The notes under the pieces: generated by a model | What the model saw: the letters and a program-made list of their open reading frames with translations, nothing else | What the model was told of the DNA's origin: nothing | Database searches by the model: none | Program-made: the position numbers and the translations under genes | Part shown: in pieces, positions 36,748-48,210 of the stretch | How positions within the stretch are numbered: position 1 is the stretch's first letter | Layout: the number at the start of each line of letters is the position of its first letter | Assembly: GCA_036245805.1 (NCBI GenBank) | Contig: BTRK01000005.1 | Location: forward strand, 42,705,216 to 42,769,215 | Direction of reading: 5' to 3' | Source of the DNA: Pristionchus mayeri | Taxonomy: Eukaryota; Nematoda; Chromadorea; Rhabditida; Neodiplogasteridae | Length of the DNA stretch: 64,000 bases

Positions 36748-37020
36748 ATACTCGGCATGAATGATATTACTGTGATCGTTGATAGTTGACCTCCTTCTAT
36801 TCTCTTCTCTCTGCAGGTTGACGACAAGAATTGGAACCGAACGAAGAATTCCCTTGCTGGTGGCAGCAGATGCGAGACAGAGTCGGGGTCTCGAACGGCT
36901 GACACATTCAGAACCTAGACGGGAAAAGCAGCGGGTAATCGATGATCTTTGATCTGGGAATGGGCTCTTCGTTGACAATTCTGGAGAACCATGCTGAATA
37001 CGCTTTTGTTGTGCTGGCAA
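35983..37020 (-). pseudogene. mariner transposase, N-terminus replaced
   Basis: A 345-codon open frame on the minus strand. From about residue 92 it is a mariner transposase: a helix-turn-helix-like RELKKDTGTPRSTVSDIL, then the first catalytic Asp in ATDEKW. The second is in MDNARPH and the third in YSPDLSPCDYH. Exactly 34 residues lie between the second and third Asp, the DD34D signature of mariner. The C-terminus NRWREVVRKKGAYIGH precedes the 3' TIR. Residues 1-91 are not mariner: they are the antisense translation of an array block C/D inside the right palindrome arm, and they replace the first DNA-binding HTH. The near-normal total length is coincidence. All three catalytic residues remain, but without the TIR-binding domain and 5' TIR the copy should be inactive. 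The same N-terminal 88 or so residues, without mariner, are readable in the left arm (35,170-35,460). Confidence 0.9.
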
Positions 37021-38060
37021 TTAAAATTGTATTCACATAAACGTGGCAGTTTCTCGATGCCGATTTTCGGGATTATCTTTGATGAAGGTCACCCACAATC
37101 TTCTCTTTGCCCTAAATATAATATAAATATGCGTCCTGCATCTCTTTCCACAGTCAGTACTCATCCTTAGCAGGAGTCTCCTGCTGCAGCTACAGGTGGG
37201 AGAAGACAGCATCAACGTCCAACGGCGGGCAGCTCGTCAGGTAATGACGATTTAGCGAGTAAGAAGATTTATCTTAGGCATTTGAAAATGGTTGAATACT
37301 CTCCGTTGTATAGTATTGGTGAGTAGTGATCAAATTGCTTTGAATTGCTGATAATAGATTTAAATTTGCCCAGGAACTTTTTCTTTCCAGTAGGACATTA
37401 TGTGTTACGCATGGGTTACTTGATATGGCATTGTAGATAAACTGCAGTGGAATGTTGAATGATTGACGATGAAAAATATTAATTCGCATCAACATATCAA
37501 TTTCTCACTGCCGGATCTCATTGTCTCAGTTTTATGTTCGCCTACAATATTATCATATGAAGCAACTTAAACTAGTCCATTATAATATGGAAGAACATTA
37601 TAGGGAATTCAATTCATTTGCATACGGGAGTGTAAACAAAGCTGGAATTGGTGGATGAATCGTATTCGATCTTTGAAAACCGCGAAAAAATACCTAAACC
37701 CGTCAGTTTCTCGCTGCCGAGTTTCGATATTTCCTCAGCTGCAAGGTTACATATAATTTTGATGTTGCTATTGAAAAACAAATAAATATGAATAATACCT
37801 CTCTAGACAGCCATTCCTCATACTCCGCAGCAGTCTACTGCTTGAGCGATAGCACGTGAGCCCCCGCCCTCCTCCACCTCATCGACAGTATCGGAGCCGG
37901 GCAACTCTTCAGGCCAGGGTAATAACATTTTTTAAAAGTTTGATTCTAATAGTTTGGTCTTTGATCCGTGTAGTGCGACAAGGAAGACGATGAGAGCGAT
38001 AATTGGCAATATCGTAGACTACAACAGTGTAGGATATGATCGTTAATCTTTGGTGTCTAT
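36800..38060 (+). repeat. array cassettes within the right arm
   Basis: Block C with TCTTCTCTCTGCAG acceptor (36,805-36,818), block D, block A (37,045), block C (37,152-37,250, donor GTAAGAAG), D, A (37,700), T (37,815-37,915) and T2 (37,975-38,050). All are mirrored at 34,130-35,390. Confidence 0.8.
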
Positions 38061-38612
38061 AGAATGAACAATATAATGAAATTATTAGCTATTTTTTTAA
38101 TTGATTGAGCTACAACAAGGTGATGAAATTCTTTAAAAATGTGCAAAGATTCCCCGTGGTTCGGGGTTTCGATGTTAGTATTTACCATGTGAAAGGGGGA
38201 ACTGTCCAATGTGGTTTGGGATTATAAATAACTAATGACTTTGATGGGTAGGCTAAATTGTTGTAATTCATTATTACGCAAGGTGGATTAATTCAGAAAA
38301 AAATAATTATATTTCGAAATATTTTTAAAAAATATTTAAAATATTGATTTATTTAAATTTCTAATCAATTTCTCAAATCAATTTTTCAAATTTTCGAAAA
38401 AAAAATTCCGAATAATGAGAGTCAATACTAGATTTGTTTACGGTACTTTAGTTTTCCAATGCCGGAGGGACGATTCGGGATCATAAATTATTTTGATCAT
38501 AAATGGCTGCGTTGTATACTGTGAGAGTGCGATTGTGGTACTCGGTATAAAGCATTTATTACGGGGGAAAATTGTTAGAAGATATTCTTATACTAAGAAG
38601 TTGTGTGGTGGT

Positions 38613-39738
38613 CTATCACGCCTCTCACGGGAGAATCGAATAGAACTTGGGACAGGGAGAATTTTTTGCTTTCGGGTTTTCTATGGTTTTGAGCTTCCCT
38701 AGACACACCTAAGTCCCCCTTGACTGGAATAGTCTTCGTGACCATTCCTCTTCGAGTTGCTGCACCGGTCGCTCACGCATTTACCACTTTGGCGATCACT
38801 TAGATCCCATCAATATTGACTTAGAACGCTCATTTTTCGTTTCCCCATCTATCTTTCCGAGCTCTATCGACCAATATAGTTCATTTAGCCATGTTTTCAT
38901 TTTTGCAGGCACTACATTCAGTGAGGTGTAATTTGAAAACTGTTCGAATGCGGAATTCAATTTTTGTAGAGCAGATGCGTCTTTTCAAGACGATTCGATT
39001 AAGGTGCTTATGGGCCCATATATCCGGTGGTAACTTAGTTCCGCATATAAAACACATTTTCAAATGATTTGAACTTATTTTTGCAAGTGGATTTTAATTA
39101 AATTTACCCTCACTCGAGGCTATCGCACGTATTTTTAAATATGTTTCACGGAATGACTGGGTGTGCATTGTGAATTTGAACTTCTCACCCCATCATTACC
39201 GTGAAACATATTTAAAAATCCGTGCGATAACCTCGAGTGAGGGGAAATTTAATTAAAATCAACTCGCGAAAATAAGTTCAAATCATTTGAAATTGTTTTT
39301 TGCATGCGGAACTAAGTTACCACCCAATATATGGGCCCATAAGCACCTTAATCGAATCGTCTTGAAAAGACGCATCTGCTCTTCAACAATTGAATTCCGC
39401 ATTCGAACAGATGTCAAATTACACCTCACTGAATGTAGAGCCTGCAAAAATGAAAACATGACTAAATGAACTATACTGGTCTATAGAGCTCGGAAAGATA
39501 GCCGGGGAAACGAAAAATGATCGTTCTTAGTCAACATTGATGGGCTCTAAGTGATCGTCAAAGTGGGATGTGCGTGAGCGACCGGTGCAGCAACTCGAAG
39601 AGGAATGGTCATGAAGACTATTCCAGTCAAGGGGTTCTTAGGCGTGTCTAGGGAAGTTCAAAACCATCGAAAACCCGAAAGCAAAAAATTCTCCCTGTCC
39701 CAAGATCAGTCATTTTGTGTCGATTTTCTCGTGAGAGG
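38613..39738. mobile_element. foldback inside the right arm, 1.1 kb
   Basis: Mirror of 32,452-33,577, with its axis at about 39,175. Non-coding. Confidence 0.75.
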
Positions 39739-39739
39739 C

Positions 39740-39860
39740 GTGCTATGGCGCGCCCTCTCATTCCATCCCTCCCGTGTTCGATTCCCGGAAGTGACACCGT
39801 CTCCGCCCTACCAAGGCGGCTAACCATTGTGGCCGGGGAATTTGTAGACGTGACTAGATC
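39740..39860 (+). other. tRNA-like remnant
   Basis: A B-box-like TGTTCGATTCCCGG near 39,775 follows an A-box-like TATGGCGCGCCC. The T stem is only partly paired and no acceptor stem closes, so this is at most a SINE or tRNA relic. Mirror at about 32,330-32,450. Confidence 0.3.
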
Positions 39861-39998
39861 ATGCACGTAAATAGGTCTGGCGAAAGGTGGTCACTCCGGA
39901 ATGAATCCGCCCTAATTGACACTGGACTAGCAGTGTTCTTCCGAGAGCCCACTCTCGAAGACGAGATGTACCTTATGCTAATCTTTTGATCTTTGCAG

Positions 39999-40059
39999 GT
40001 ATTACCACTTCTCGGAAGTCAATATGAAGGAGCAGCTCAAGTACCTCAAGGCGAGAGAG
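39999..40059 (+). other. host-like exon between two foldbacks
   Basis: ATCTTTGCAG acceptor, 61-nt open segment reading YYHFSEVNMKEQLKYLKARE, then a GTTAGT donor. About 70 bp upstream, 39,925-39,966 reads LAVFFREPTLEDEM. A relative of that upstream peptide occurs at about 56,567-56,620 (LAVFSREPSLEDGM) in a different context. The lysine-rich helical peptide and intact splice signals suggest a captured or dying exon of a real gene that I cannot name. Duplicated by the palindrome at 32,131-32,191. Confidence 0.5.
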
Positions 40060-40109
40060 GTTAGTGTATTATGGTGTTTGCATTTAGAGAACCGTTATGT
40101 CGTGAAAGC

Positions 40110-41205
40110 ATATCAGTGCGTTCGCGTAAGAATCGCATACCCACAGGTACAGCAAAATAGGCAGTTTGGGATTTTAACAGTTCCTGAGAGCTGATGATTT
40201 TATCTTTCGATTTCTATACTTGGCAAGTGTTCAAATCAATAATTTGCATAATTACGCATGCTCGAAGTAATGTTCACGATATACTTTAAAATTCGCCACT
40301 CGGCGCATAATTTTTCTACAATTCTGAAATCTTGGTAATAGAGCTTTTTTGATGCGCTCTATCCGCTTATGCTGTTTATTCATACAAAATCGGAAGTTTA
40401 TCTTTTCATATTTTTTTCTATATTTTTCTCTCGAAAACAAAGCCGAACAAGTTTTCATGCCTGATCAGATCTAACGGCTCAAATTTTTGGACGCGATTTA
40501 ATGGTTGTAATGATAGTTTTTCATGTGACTTCAAGGAGGAGTAAATGCAAACGCGCGCACGGTTGGAATACGTTTCACCTAGGGACGAACTCTCTTCAAG
40601 CCGCATGCTATCTCGCCCCCCTCCCCTCCCTGAGCTTTCCCTGATCTGGCTCCCAGCCAACTAGCTATAACTCTGTTCGGAATGAAGATATCGATGTGAA
40701 TATTTTGGAGCTTCTTACCGTTGTGGAGCTCTAGGCCGTGCATATGATAGCTTCAAAAATTGAATTTTGAGTTTACTCCTCCTTTAAAACTTTCATCCCT
40801 GCCGAAGCGTTAGCCAAATTCGAATGTGTTTCATGATTAAATCTTAAAGTTGTACCATCATTGAACGCGATCATCAACCGTATATATTAAATGATCTTGA
40901 AACACACTTCAATCTGATCAACGAGTAGACCGGCCGGCGTGAAAGTTTTCAGTCACATGAAAAACTATCATTACATCATTAAATCGTGTCCAAAATTTTT
41001 AGCCGGTAGATCTGATCAAGGATTGAAACATATGTAAAATCCACCTATGTGTTCGGCTTTGTTTTCGAGAAAAAAAAAGTCGACAAATTGATTAAAATTT
41101 AAACTTCCTATTTTGCATGAATAAACAATATAGGCGGATAGAGCGCATCTAAAAAGGCGGATAGAGCGCATCAAAAAAGCGATTCTTAAGCGAACGCACT
41201 GATAT
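40110..41205. mobile_element. foldback inside the right arm
   Basis: Mirror of 30,985-32,080, including the TTAA-target MITE copy at 40,534-40,783. Non-coding. Confidence 0.75.
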
Positions 41206-41529
41206 TTTATTCGCAAGAAATGATGGATCGAATGAAGGAAATGCTCGAAACTGCTTTTGAAGAAGCTATGAAACACTAGTTGTGCGACATGCACGAAAAC
41301 TTTCCTTAGTCAAAAAAGTAATAGTATACTGCACGGTCAGCGATGGTGATCACATCCATAATTGGTAGAAATGTAATGACAAAACCGTTAGGAATAATTA
41401 GGCTGCGCCATGTTTTGGTAAGATGGATTCGCATGAGGCGTTAATGTCTTTCATAGATTAAAATATGTATGGCTGCCTTTGCTCATTTCGTACCTGATGA
41501 CAAAAACAATAGATAAACCATAAACATGG

Positions 41530-41960
41530 CATATACCCGGTAATTTCTCGCTGCTCGTTTGTGGTTTTATCTCAGCTGAACGCTCACCCTCAATATATAC
41601 GGGGCTAATTTTCAACCAAACAAATCACAACAAGTCATATCTCTCTCTACAGATATCCCTCATCCTCTGCAGTAGTCGCCTGCTTCATCTTCAGTTGCTG
41701 CAGCTGCAGATGATGGGACAAGGCAGCAGAGGTACACCAGCAACGTCTCCAATAGCCGGATCAGCCTGCACCTCAACAGGAAATGCTGTAAGTGAGTTTT
41801 GAAGTTTGATCCTTGGAATGAATATGACTCGTCTAGGAAAGCTTTGAACGATGTTAATGAAGCGTGTTTACGGTGCTAGTAATAACAATAAAACACAATC
41901 TGGAGTTTTCGTTGCCAAGTGTAATTTTTTTTCGTTGCCAAGTGTAATTGGTGGACGGGG
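41530..41960 (+). repeat. cassette array, segment 6
   Basis: Block A at 41,535 (GTAATTTCTCGCTGCTCG), block C at 41,653-41,787 and block D to about 41,960. It ends with two direct copies of CGTTGCCAAGTGTAATT at about 41,905-41,950. Confidence 0.8.
41653..41787 (+). other. exon-like block C module, 135 nt
   Basis: CTCTCTCTACAG acceptor, 135 open nt (45 codons) and a textbook GTAAGTGAG donor. It reads ISLILCSSRLLHLQLLQ, then MMGQGSRGTPATSPIAG, then SACTSTGNA. It is the best combined case of acceptor, open phase-neutral frame and donor among the cassettes. Confidence 0.45.
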
Positions 41961-42154
41961 TACATGTTCCAATATGCCGTGCGGCAGATGTCAATAAGAA
42001 AAAAATAATTATGCAAATAATCTGGGCATCAGAAGCGCATCCACCTCCACGACAGGGACAGGGCAAGAACTATTTTGATGCCATTGTTTTTGGTTTTTGT
42101 AGTTGGATTAGTAACTACTATTTTGCAACATGTTTAGTAATTATAAATTTTGCT

Positions 42155-43575
42155 ACAGTTTGATGGGTATGTTATGATGTTGTGATACGTGACAAGGTAC
42201 TGGATGACAATCAGAAAGAGGGTGGTGTGAAGAAGATAACCAGGTCGTCGATTACTAATATATTGCTGATAGATTAAAGAAGTAGTAGAGGAACTATTAC
42301 AACAACCGGTTTCGCTTGTCTGATAACCCTCTAGTGAAACCGAAATTTGGCAAGTGCTAGTCAGCGAAGTTGCGCCCATTTTTGATGATACTAAAATTAA
42401 TATCATTACAATTCGTCTCGGACTTCTAGGGTCGGAAAAAGGAGGCGAGGTAGCGGGCTTGTTATGGATATTCCTTCTTGGATCAGGTGACGAAGGGGAG
42501 GGAGTGTTGATGATTCGTCACTTTGTCTCGAATTGCTGAACCCATTTTGCTTCTCACATTCGGCATTTTACCTGACCTGATAAATTGATAATTCTGAATC
42601 AGTAATACTTTTTGCTTCTAGACGACTCAAGCGTTTATGCGGATTTCATATACGCAAAACCGATATTTGTATTTAACAGCATGATAGACAAAACAATTTT
42701 CGATAGGGACTAATTGTCATATCGACGAAAGGGGTAGAACTGAGTTTCACTTGGTTTCTATAAGATGGAATTTTAAGTGCAGTCAGTTCTGTGGCCATAT
42801 GTCGATTATCAAAAACAAATAATAATGTGCAGTATCCAAGGAACCATCTTAATAATCTTTGATCTCTGTCCCATCTGCAAGAGGATGGCCCAAGTGTTAA
42901 AATAGCATCGTTCGAATCGAGCGAGTGAGTTGAAGAAGGAGAGAGAAGAGATAGAGGGATCAGCTATCAATGATCAATACCACAGACATGACACTCACTG
43001 GGAACAGACTGAGCACTGGTTGCAAACGTTATAAAATGATCTCGCTGTCTTCATTGCTCATTCTCTCTCGCTCCATCTGATCGGCGATCGAGTGTGGAAT
43101 CTAGACACTCAGAGAATTACTCATCCTTGCAGTCCAAGTCAACGAATATGGATGACCTGCTCGAGGATGACTGTCATCGCGTGATTTCCAGCTTGATCTC
43201 AAGGCCAGTGGTAAGCTAAATCGCAGTGGACGTCTGTTCTTCCTTTCCATTAACACAAAATAATAAAAATTATATTTCCTCTCGACAACCAATCCTCATC
43301 CTCCGGAGCATTCACCTCTTTCAACTGCTAGAGCCGTGCAGCTCCTCTTCGGGTCAGGACAAGAAGGATTGTAGTTTTATCTGTTTACTTTGATGATCTG
43401 CAGTTTGACTGTTGAGATCTTGCAGATTCTCATCGACATCTGTGCGATGCAGCGCAAGATTACATAGAAGCCGAGGACGGTAATAATGGGCAAGATCGCC
43501 AACATTTACTGTGTATAATTTGATCGTTGATATTTGTATTCTGTAGTTTTGACTGTCTAAAACAATTGTTGCGTC
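42155..43575 (+). repeat. mixed block M, family II, K, T and T2 region
   Basis: In order: block M (42,155-42,270), family II with AGTGAAACCGAAATTTGG (42,300-42,560) and K block (42,840-42,990). Then a family II exon-like segment with TCCTTGCAG acceptor reading MDDLLEDDCHRVISSLISRP and GTAAGC donor (43,128-43,213), then T (43,270-43,380) and T2 (43,440-43,560). It gives the order of parts in the degenerate gene unit. Confidence 0.55.
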
Positions 43576-43579
43576 ATAT

Positions 43580-43975
43580 TTATCATCCAATTGTAACTAG
43601 ACGAATTAATGCTAATAAACGGGCGACAATTATCCCGGTGCGTTGGAGTAGGTGTAGGTTATTTAGTGCAGCGGGGATAATACTTGACCTTTTAAATAGA
43701 TGATTAGTTCAATACGCCTCTGGTGTGCAAATAATAGCTAATAACTAATAATTTGACTACATGCTGATGGTGTGGTACGTCTAGGATGGTGTGGTACGCG
43801 ACTTCGCATTGAATGATTATCAAGAAGGTGACGGTGAAGATAATCAGGCCGACGATTACTAATCTTCGAATACATGGTCGTCAGAAGAGAAGGCGATGAG
43901 ATCGTGCGACATAATTTCTTGCAGGAATGATAGAAGCAAGCTGATGAAGGCAGAATTCATTATCAGAATTTGTAT
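43580..43975 (+). repeat. block M plus leader-like sequence
   Basis: Homologous to 21,400-21,745 (GTGGTACGCGACTTCGCATTG; CGACGATTACTAATCTTCGA). It precedes a new run of cassettes, as at 21.5 kb. The leader ATG-AAG here is followed by GCAGAATT, so the donor is lost. Confidence 0.5.
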
Positions 43976-44014
43976 GGGGGTTGTGAATTGAGATATAAAA
44001 TTATATTTGAATAA

Positions 44015-44545
44015 GCCCGCCAGTTTCTCGCTCCAGACTTTAGGTATTATATCATCTGAAATCACATTCACAATGGGTCGATGTTTCACAAGAAAAAACA
44101 GCCTAACAAGAAATGACCATTTCTCTTTCTATGCAGTCAGTAATCATCCTCCGCAGCAGTAGGCAGCTGCAGCTGCAGTTGAGTGTGAGAGAAGGCAGCA
44201 GCGTGGCAGGAGCAAAATGTCCGAGCCAGCATCTCTTCAGACAATGCTACGGTTGAGCGGTTTGATTGGGTCTTTCCAAAATTTCTTCTAGCAACATTTT
44301 GACTGTTGTGGAAACGGTATTGTTGTGCGGGTAATGCCAGTGAATCACTAACCGCTGTACGTTTGTTGTCCCGGTACGATGTTACGGAAGCGATACTTGA
44401 GGTAGGCCCTGAACTATGAACTAATCTAATTATAATAAAAGAGAAGGAGTGGTCGAAGAATAACCTAAAGATTTATTCGAATAGTCCCAGCGGATTCTTG
44501 CTGCTGAGTTGAGGTAATATCCCAGCTGCAAGGTGACTCTCAATA
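44015..44545 (+). repeat. cassette array, segment 7
   Basis: Blocks A (44,015), C (44,137-44,260), D and A (44,485). Block C is open for 38 codons in frame 1 (SVIILRSSRQLQLQL) before a stop at GGTTGA. Confidence 0.8.
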
Positions 44546-44699
44546 CTTCTAAATTTTTCAAACAGTGTAAGGCTAATGCGACCTTTCTACCTCATCTGGG
44601 AGCTACAGGCAGGTGCAAAACCTGAAAATCCTTAAAAGCCGCCGGCTCTGGGACCAATCGCCCATATTTTTCGACATAATCAGTCCTGATTATTCTCCC

Positions 44700-45480
44700 A
44701 CAACAATATAGGTAGGGACCACAAGGAGTATAACCGAAATGAACCTATGCCACCCTAACTATTCTGAAAATGCCCACAGGGATCCAAATAAGATCGTACT
44801 TGTGGCCGTTTGTCGATATCTCATCTCTGAATCGCACTAGAGGTCATAAAGTAAGTGAAAAGGTGTCAACGGAAAGCGGCAGAAAAGCGAGACGAGGAAG
44901 AGAGGGGCGGAGCCATTTCCGCTGCCTCTCCAGTCAAATCGCCAAAATTTTGGGTAGAGCTTTGCCCTTTCCCGGATGCGCCTCACCCCAGAAAGGTTAG
45001 GCGGACGATGTCCTCTTCCACGCGCTTTCATCGGAGCATCTGCTCTCTACACGCGCCGGGGCAGAAACAGGTGCAAAGAGGGAGGAGGGGAGAGAGAGAA
45101 TGCACTCCGCTCTCCCCGCCTAACGAGTGTATCGCGGACTGGTTTCTTTTGAAGCACAAATCAATGAAACAATATTTTATCGATTTTTCTTGATAGAGGT
45201 GCTTGAATATCGATAGGCTATCACTCAAGCCTTGGCCGTATGTGTATGTTCCGCCAAACGAGCGTTTTCCAGCGTTTTCGCAACTTAATTATCGTATGGT
45301 GACCTATTTAGAGTTAACTTTGTTCAGCCGCCAGGAGTCATTTGAAAGGGAATGAAAAGAGCTTCCGAATTCGTTTTTGATCGAGTGATTTGGTTGCGAA
45401 TGACGCTTGTGCTCTCTAAATCTCGCTTTCGAGGGGAAAGGTGTCCGGGCAAAGTGGGCGGAGCTTACGGGGCCTAAATA
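44700..45480 (+). repeat. repeat Z, copy 1
   Basis: Collinear with 51,540-52,340: shared landmarks include GGCCGTTTGTCGATATCTCA, AAAATTTTGGG and GTGGGCGGAGCTT. The class is unknown and neither copy has an intact open frame. Open frames of 60-110 codons here differ between copies and are unlikely to be genes. Confidence 0.65.
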
Positions 45481-46640
45481 TAGGGAATATCACGCCATTC
45501 ACCTAAGAATTGATCTCAATGCCGGATTTGGCGAAATTACCCACATAAAGCTTTCTTCGGTTTTGTACTCGTCTGGTGTCCCTAAACAAACGCCCGAATT
45601 ATCAATGTCATATCATAATTCTAAAGTTCATGGTATCGGGTCGTTGGCTCTGGTACCCACCTTTAACTATAATTATCTCGATTACATTGCAATTTTGGTG
45701 GAAATTCTCGTCTGAGTGACCCCCACTATTTTTTCGAGCTCTATCGATGTATACAAACTAGAACTCATGAAAATAACTTTGAACAGTGCTATATTCAAGA
45801 TAGCTTTTCTCGATAATTTAGGTGAAAGCGCAGCTGAAATTTCACGATCGTAAAGTACGCACTGAGAGCTTTAAAATGAGATGCTTGCGGTCTCTGAACG
45901 AGGACCAGAAAGACCTTTTTGGCCCCTTTGAAGTTCCGAGTCGATTTGAAGTCATTTTATTCGACGCAGACCGCGCGACTTTTCAGGCGCATTGTGGAAT
46001 GAAAGGATGATTTCGTCGTTCAGATATGTTTCAGAAATTACTGAAATGCTAATCAATTAGAAATTAATGAAATGTTTTTATTTTACCTCTGAAACACAGT
46101 CGGAAAATGGAATTATCATGTCATTTCACGATGCGCCTGAAAAGTCGCGCGGTCTGCATCGAACAGAATGACTTCAAATCGACTCGGAACTTCAAAGGGG
46201 CCAAACACGTCTTTCTGGTCCTCGTTAAGAGACCGCAAGCCCCTCATTTTAAAGCTCTCAGTGCGTACTTTACGATCGTGAAATTTCAGCTGCGCTTTCA
46301 CCTAAATTTTCGAGAAAATCTACCTTGAGTATAGCACTGTTCAAAGTTATTTTCATGAGTTCTAGTTTGTATACATCGATAGAGCTCGAAAAATTAGTGG
46401 GGGTCACTCAGACGACAATTTCCACCAAAATTGCAAGGTAATCGAGATAATTATAGTTAAAGGTGCAGAACCAACGACCCGGTACCAGGACATTCAGAAT
46501 TATGATATGCACATGAGATTCTCAGGATCTTTCTGATATAGATGGGCCTACTCATTCCTCAAAAAATATCAGATACAAATTTTTGGCCAAATCCGAGAAA
46601 TGGGGAAATCAGCTCGATTCTTAGGTGAATGGCGTGATAT
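45480..46640. mobile_element. foldback element with CACGCCATTCACCTAAGAAT ends
   Basis: The arms mirror about an axis near 46,061. The paired open frames at 45,822-46,010 (plus) and 46,116-46,301 (minus) are the same sequence on opposite strands. The ends resemble those of the 47,262-49,040 element. Confidence 0.8.
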
Positions 46641-46649
46641 CAGGCAAAA

Positions 46650-47260
46650 AAGTTTAGTATTGTTCCCGAATGGTAAGTTTTTCATCAACTGACTCGTGAT
46701 ACACGTGTTAGAGCATCTTCTTTCAAGAAAACAACGAATACAGTAGTTGTGGATTTGAACTATGATAAGATACGGTAAAAGGGATCTGAAGTGTCGATGA
46801 GTCAACGGTCAAAGCCCCGAGTTTTTGAACTCATTTTTAAGCGTGTTCTATTTATAATTATCGCGTCATATTGCATAGCAACATACGATAAAATTTTGAA
46901 AGATCTCGCTCTATAGAGCTCATGTTTATATTTTTTGCACTCGTTCGAGCTTTTCGTATCAAAATCTTGATCCATCACTAGTTATTCAAACCTTCGCGAA
47001 GCGAAATCCATCCAAGTCAATGATTTTGTGAGTGATCCCAATGACTGGAGTGCTAGTCCGGTTTCCTCTCTCATCCCATTCGTCTCTCATCTGCTGCCTC
47101 CTCTCTGATGGCTTCAAGATCCGACTGTCTCTCCGTCTCCTCCACCACCCCTCCATCCACCGTTATCACGCCCCTTGCCGCACCTCTCAACAGTCAGTTA
47201 CAAAGTTGCATTTCACCGTCTTTTGCAGAAAATTAGCAATTGCGGCACTGCAAGAATATA
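46650..47260 (+). repeat. family II fragment
   Basis: A GATACGGTAAAAGGGATCTG segment near 46,767, and a C/T-rich segment at 47,030-47,210 (CCCATTCGTCTCTCATCTGC). The latter recurs at 54,420-54,570 with indels that preserve frame on either strand. Which strand, if any, was coding is undecided. Confidence 0.5.
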
Positions 47261-48069
47261 ACACGCCTCTCACCTAAGAATCGAACTGAACTGAAAATTT
47301 CTCGGATTAGGCCAGAAAGTCATGCATGATGTTTTTTCAGCAATGTGTGGGTTTATCTCGATCAGAGAGATCCTGAGAAATTCATTTGCATACTATGATT
47401 CTGAAGGTCCTGGTACGGGGTCGTTGGTTCTGGTACACATCTTTAACCTTGATTTTATCCGTCCCCCTTCACTTTGAACAAAATTCGTCCTCTGATGGAC
47501 CCCCACTAACTTTTTGAGCTCTATCGATGTATACAAACTAGAACTCTTGAAAATGCCTTTGAACAGTGTTACATTTAAGACAACTTTTCTAAAAATCATA
47601 GGTAAAGACTCAAACGAAATTCAAAGAGTGGAAAGTATAGGTCGAGGGCTTTAAAATGAGTGGTTTGCGGTATTCAGAGCATCGCCTTCACGCAAATTAC
47701 ATAGCGTTGAAGTTTCGAGTTGATTTGAAGTCATTTCATTACAGGTAGACCGCGCGCTTTTCACAACGAAGAGGCGAATGAAAGGAGGGTCGACCATCGA
47801 CATTTAATTTCAAGTATGTTTCTCTCGTATCTTAACAGAACTATGGCAAGCTTTATTCGTAACACATTTGAAACATATTTTAAATTAAATGTCGATGGTT
47901 GGTACACTTCAAGAGGAGGAGCACGGACGGATTCCCATCGTCTCGAGTGATCTACCGTCAAGAAAGCCTCGTTCAAGTCTGCGTTGTGAGTTCCTAACCG
48001 GCGCAAGTCAGGTGTTCGGCGGCAGGATGATCTACTTCGATGCTCAACGGAGATCCGTCACGATCGTCC

Positions 48070-48210
48070 CTACAGTTGACCAGAGAAGCCAAAGAAGATC
48101 CCATCCATTGACCTAACGACGCTCTGATACCGAAGATCCCAATTCCATCCACACCGAAGTCACCCTCCTGCAGGACCATTGTGCCTGACGTCAGGATAAA
48201 GATGAAATAT
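48070..48210. repeat. 141-bp segment duplicated at 59,241-59,381
   Basis: The copies have equal length and I see a single difference (GATAAAG against GATAAAT near the end). The minus strand reads MVLQEGDFGVDGIGIFGI and continues open through the segment. I do not recognise the protein. Here it sits in a foldback loop; at 59.2 kb it lies downstream of the small membrane-protein gene. Confidence 0.75.

Larger units (their letters stand above)
36748..41495 (+). repeat. 4,748-bp palindrome, right arm
   Basis: Reverse complement of 30,695-35,442 with only a handful of differences. Cassette blocks run forward here, as in the rest of the array, so this is probably the original copy. It contains block C at 36,805-36,935 and block A near 37,045, 37,500 and 37,700. 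T and T2 lie near 37,805-38,060, followed by two foldbacks (38,613-39,738 and 40,110-41,205), the exon at 39,999 and a MITE. Confidence 0.95.

Noticed and set aside
36780..36830. Similarity of the mariner frame's N-terminus to the K block near 42.95 kb
   Set aside because: The shared GAGAGAAGAG-type run is low complexity. Read on the other strand it is simply the pyrimidine tract and acceptor of a block C.
31530..40660. Many pairs of identical small open frames on opposite strands
   Set aside because: Mirror images created by the palindrome; only the exon at 39,999-40,059 and the mariner have independent support.
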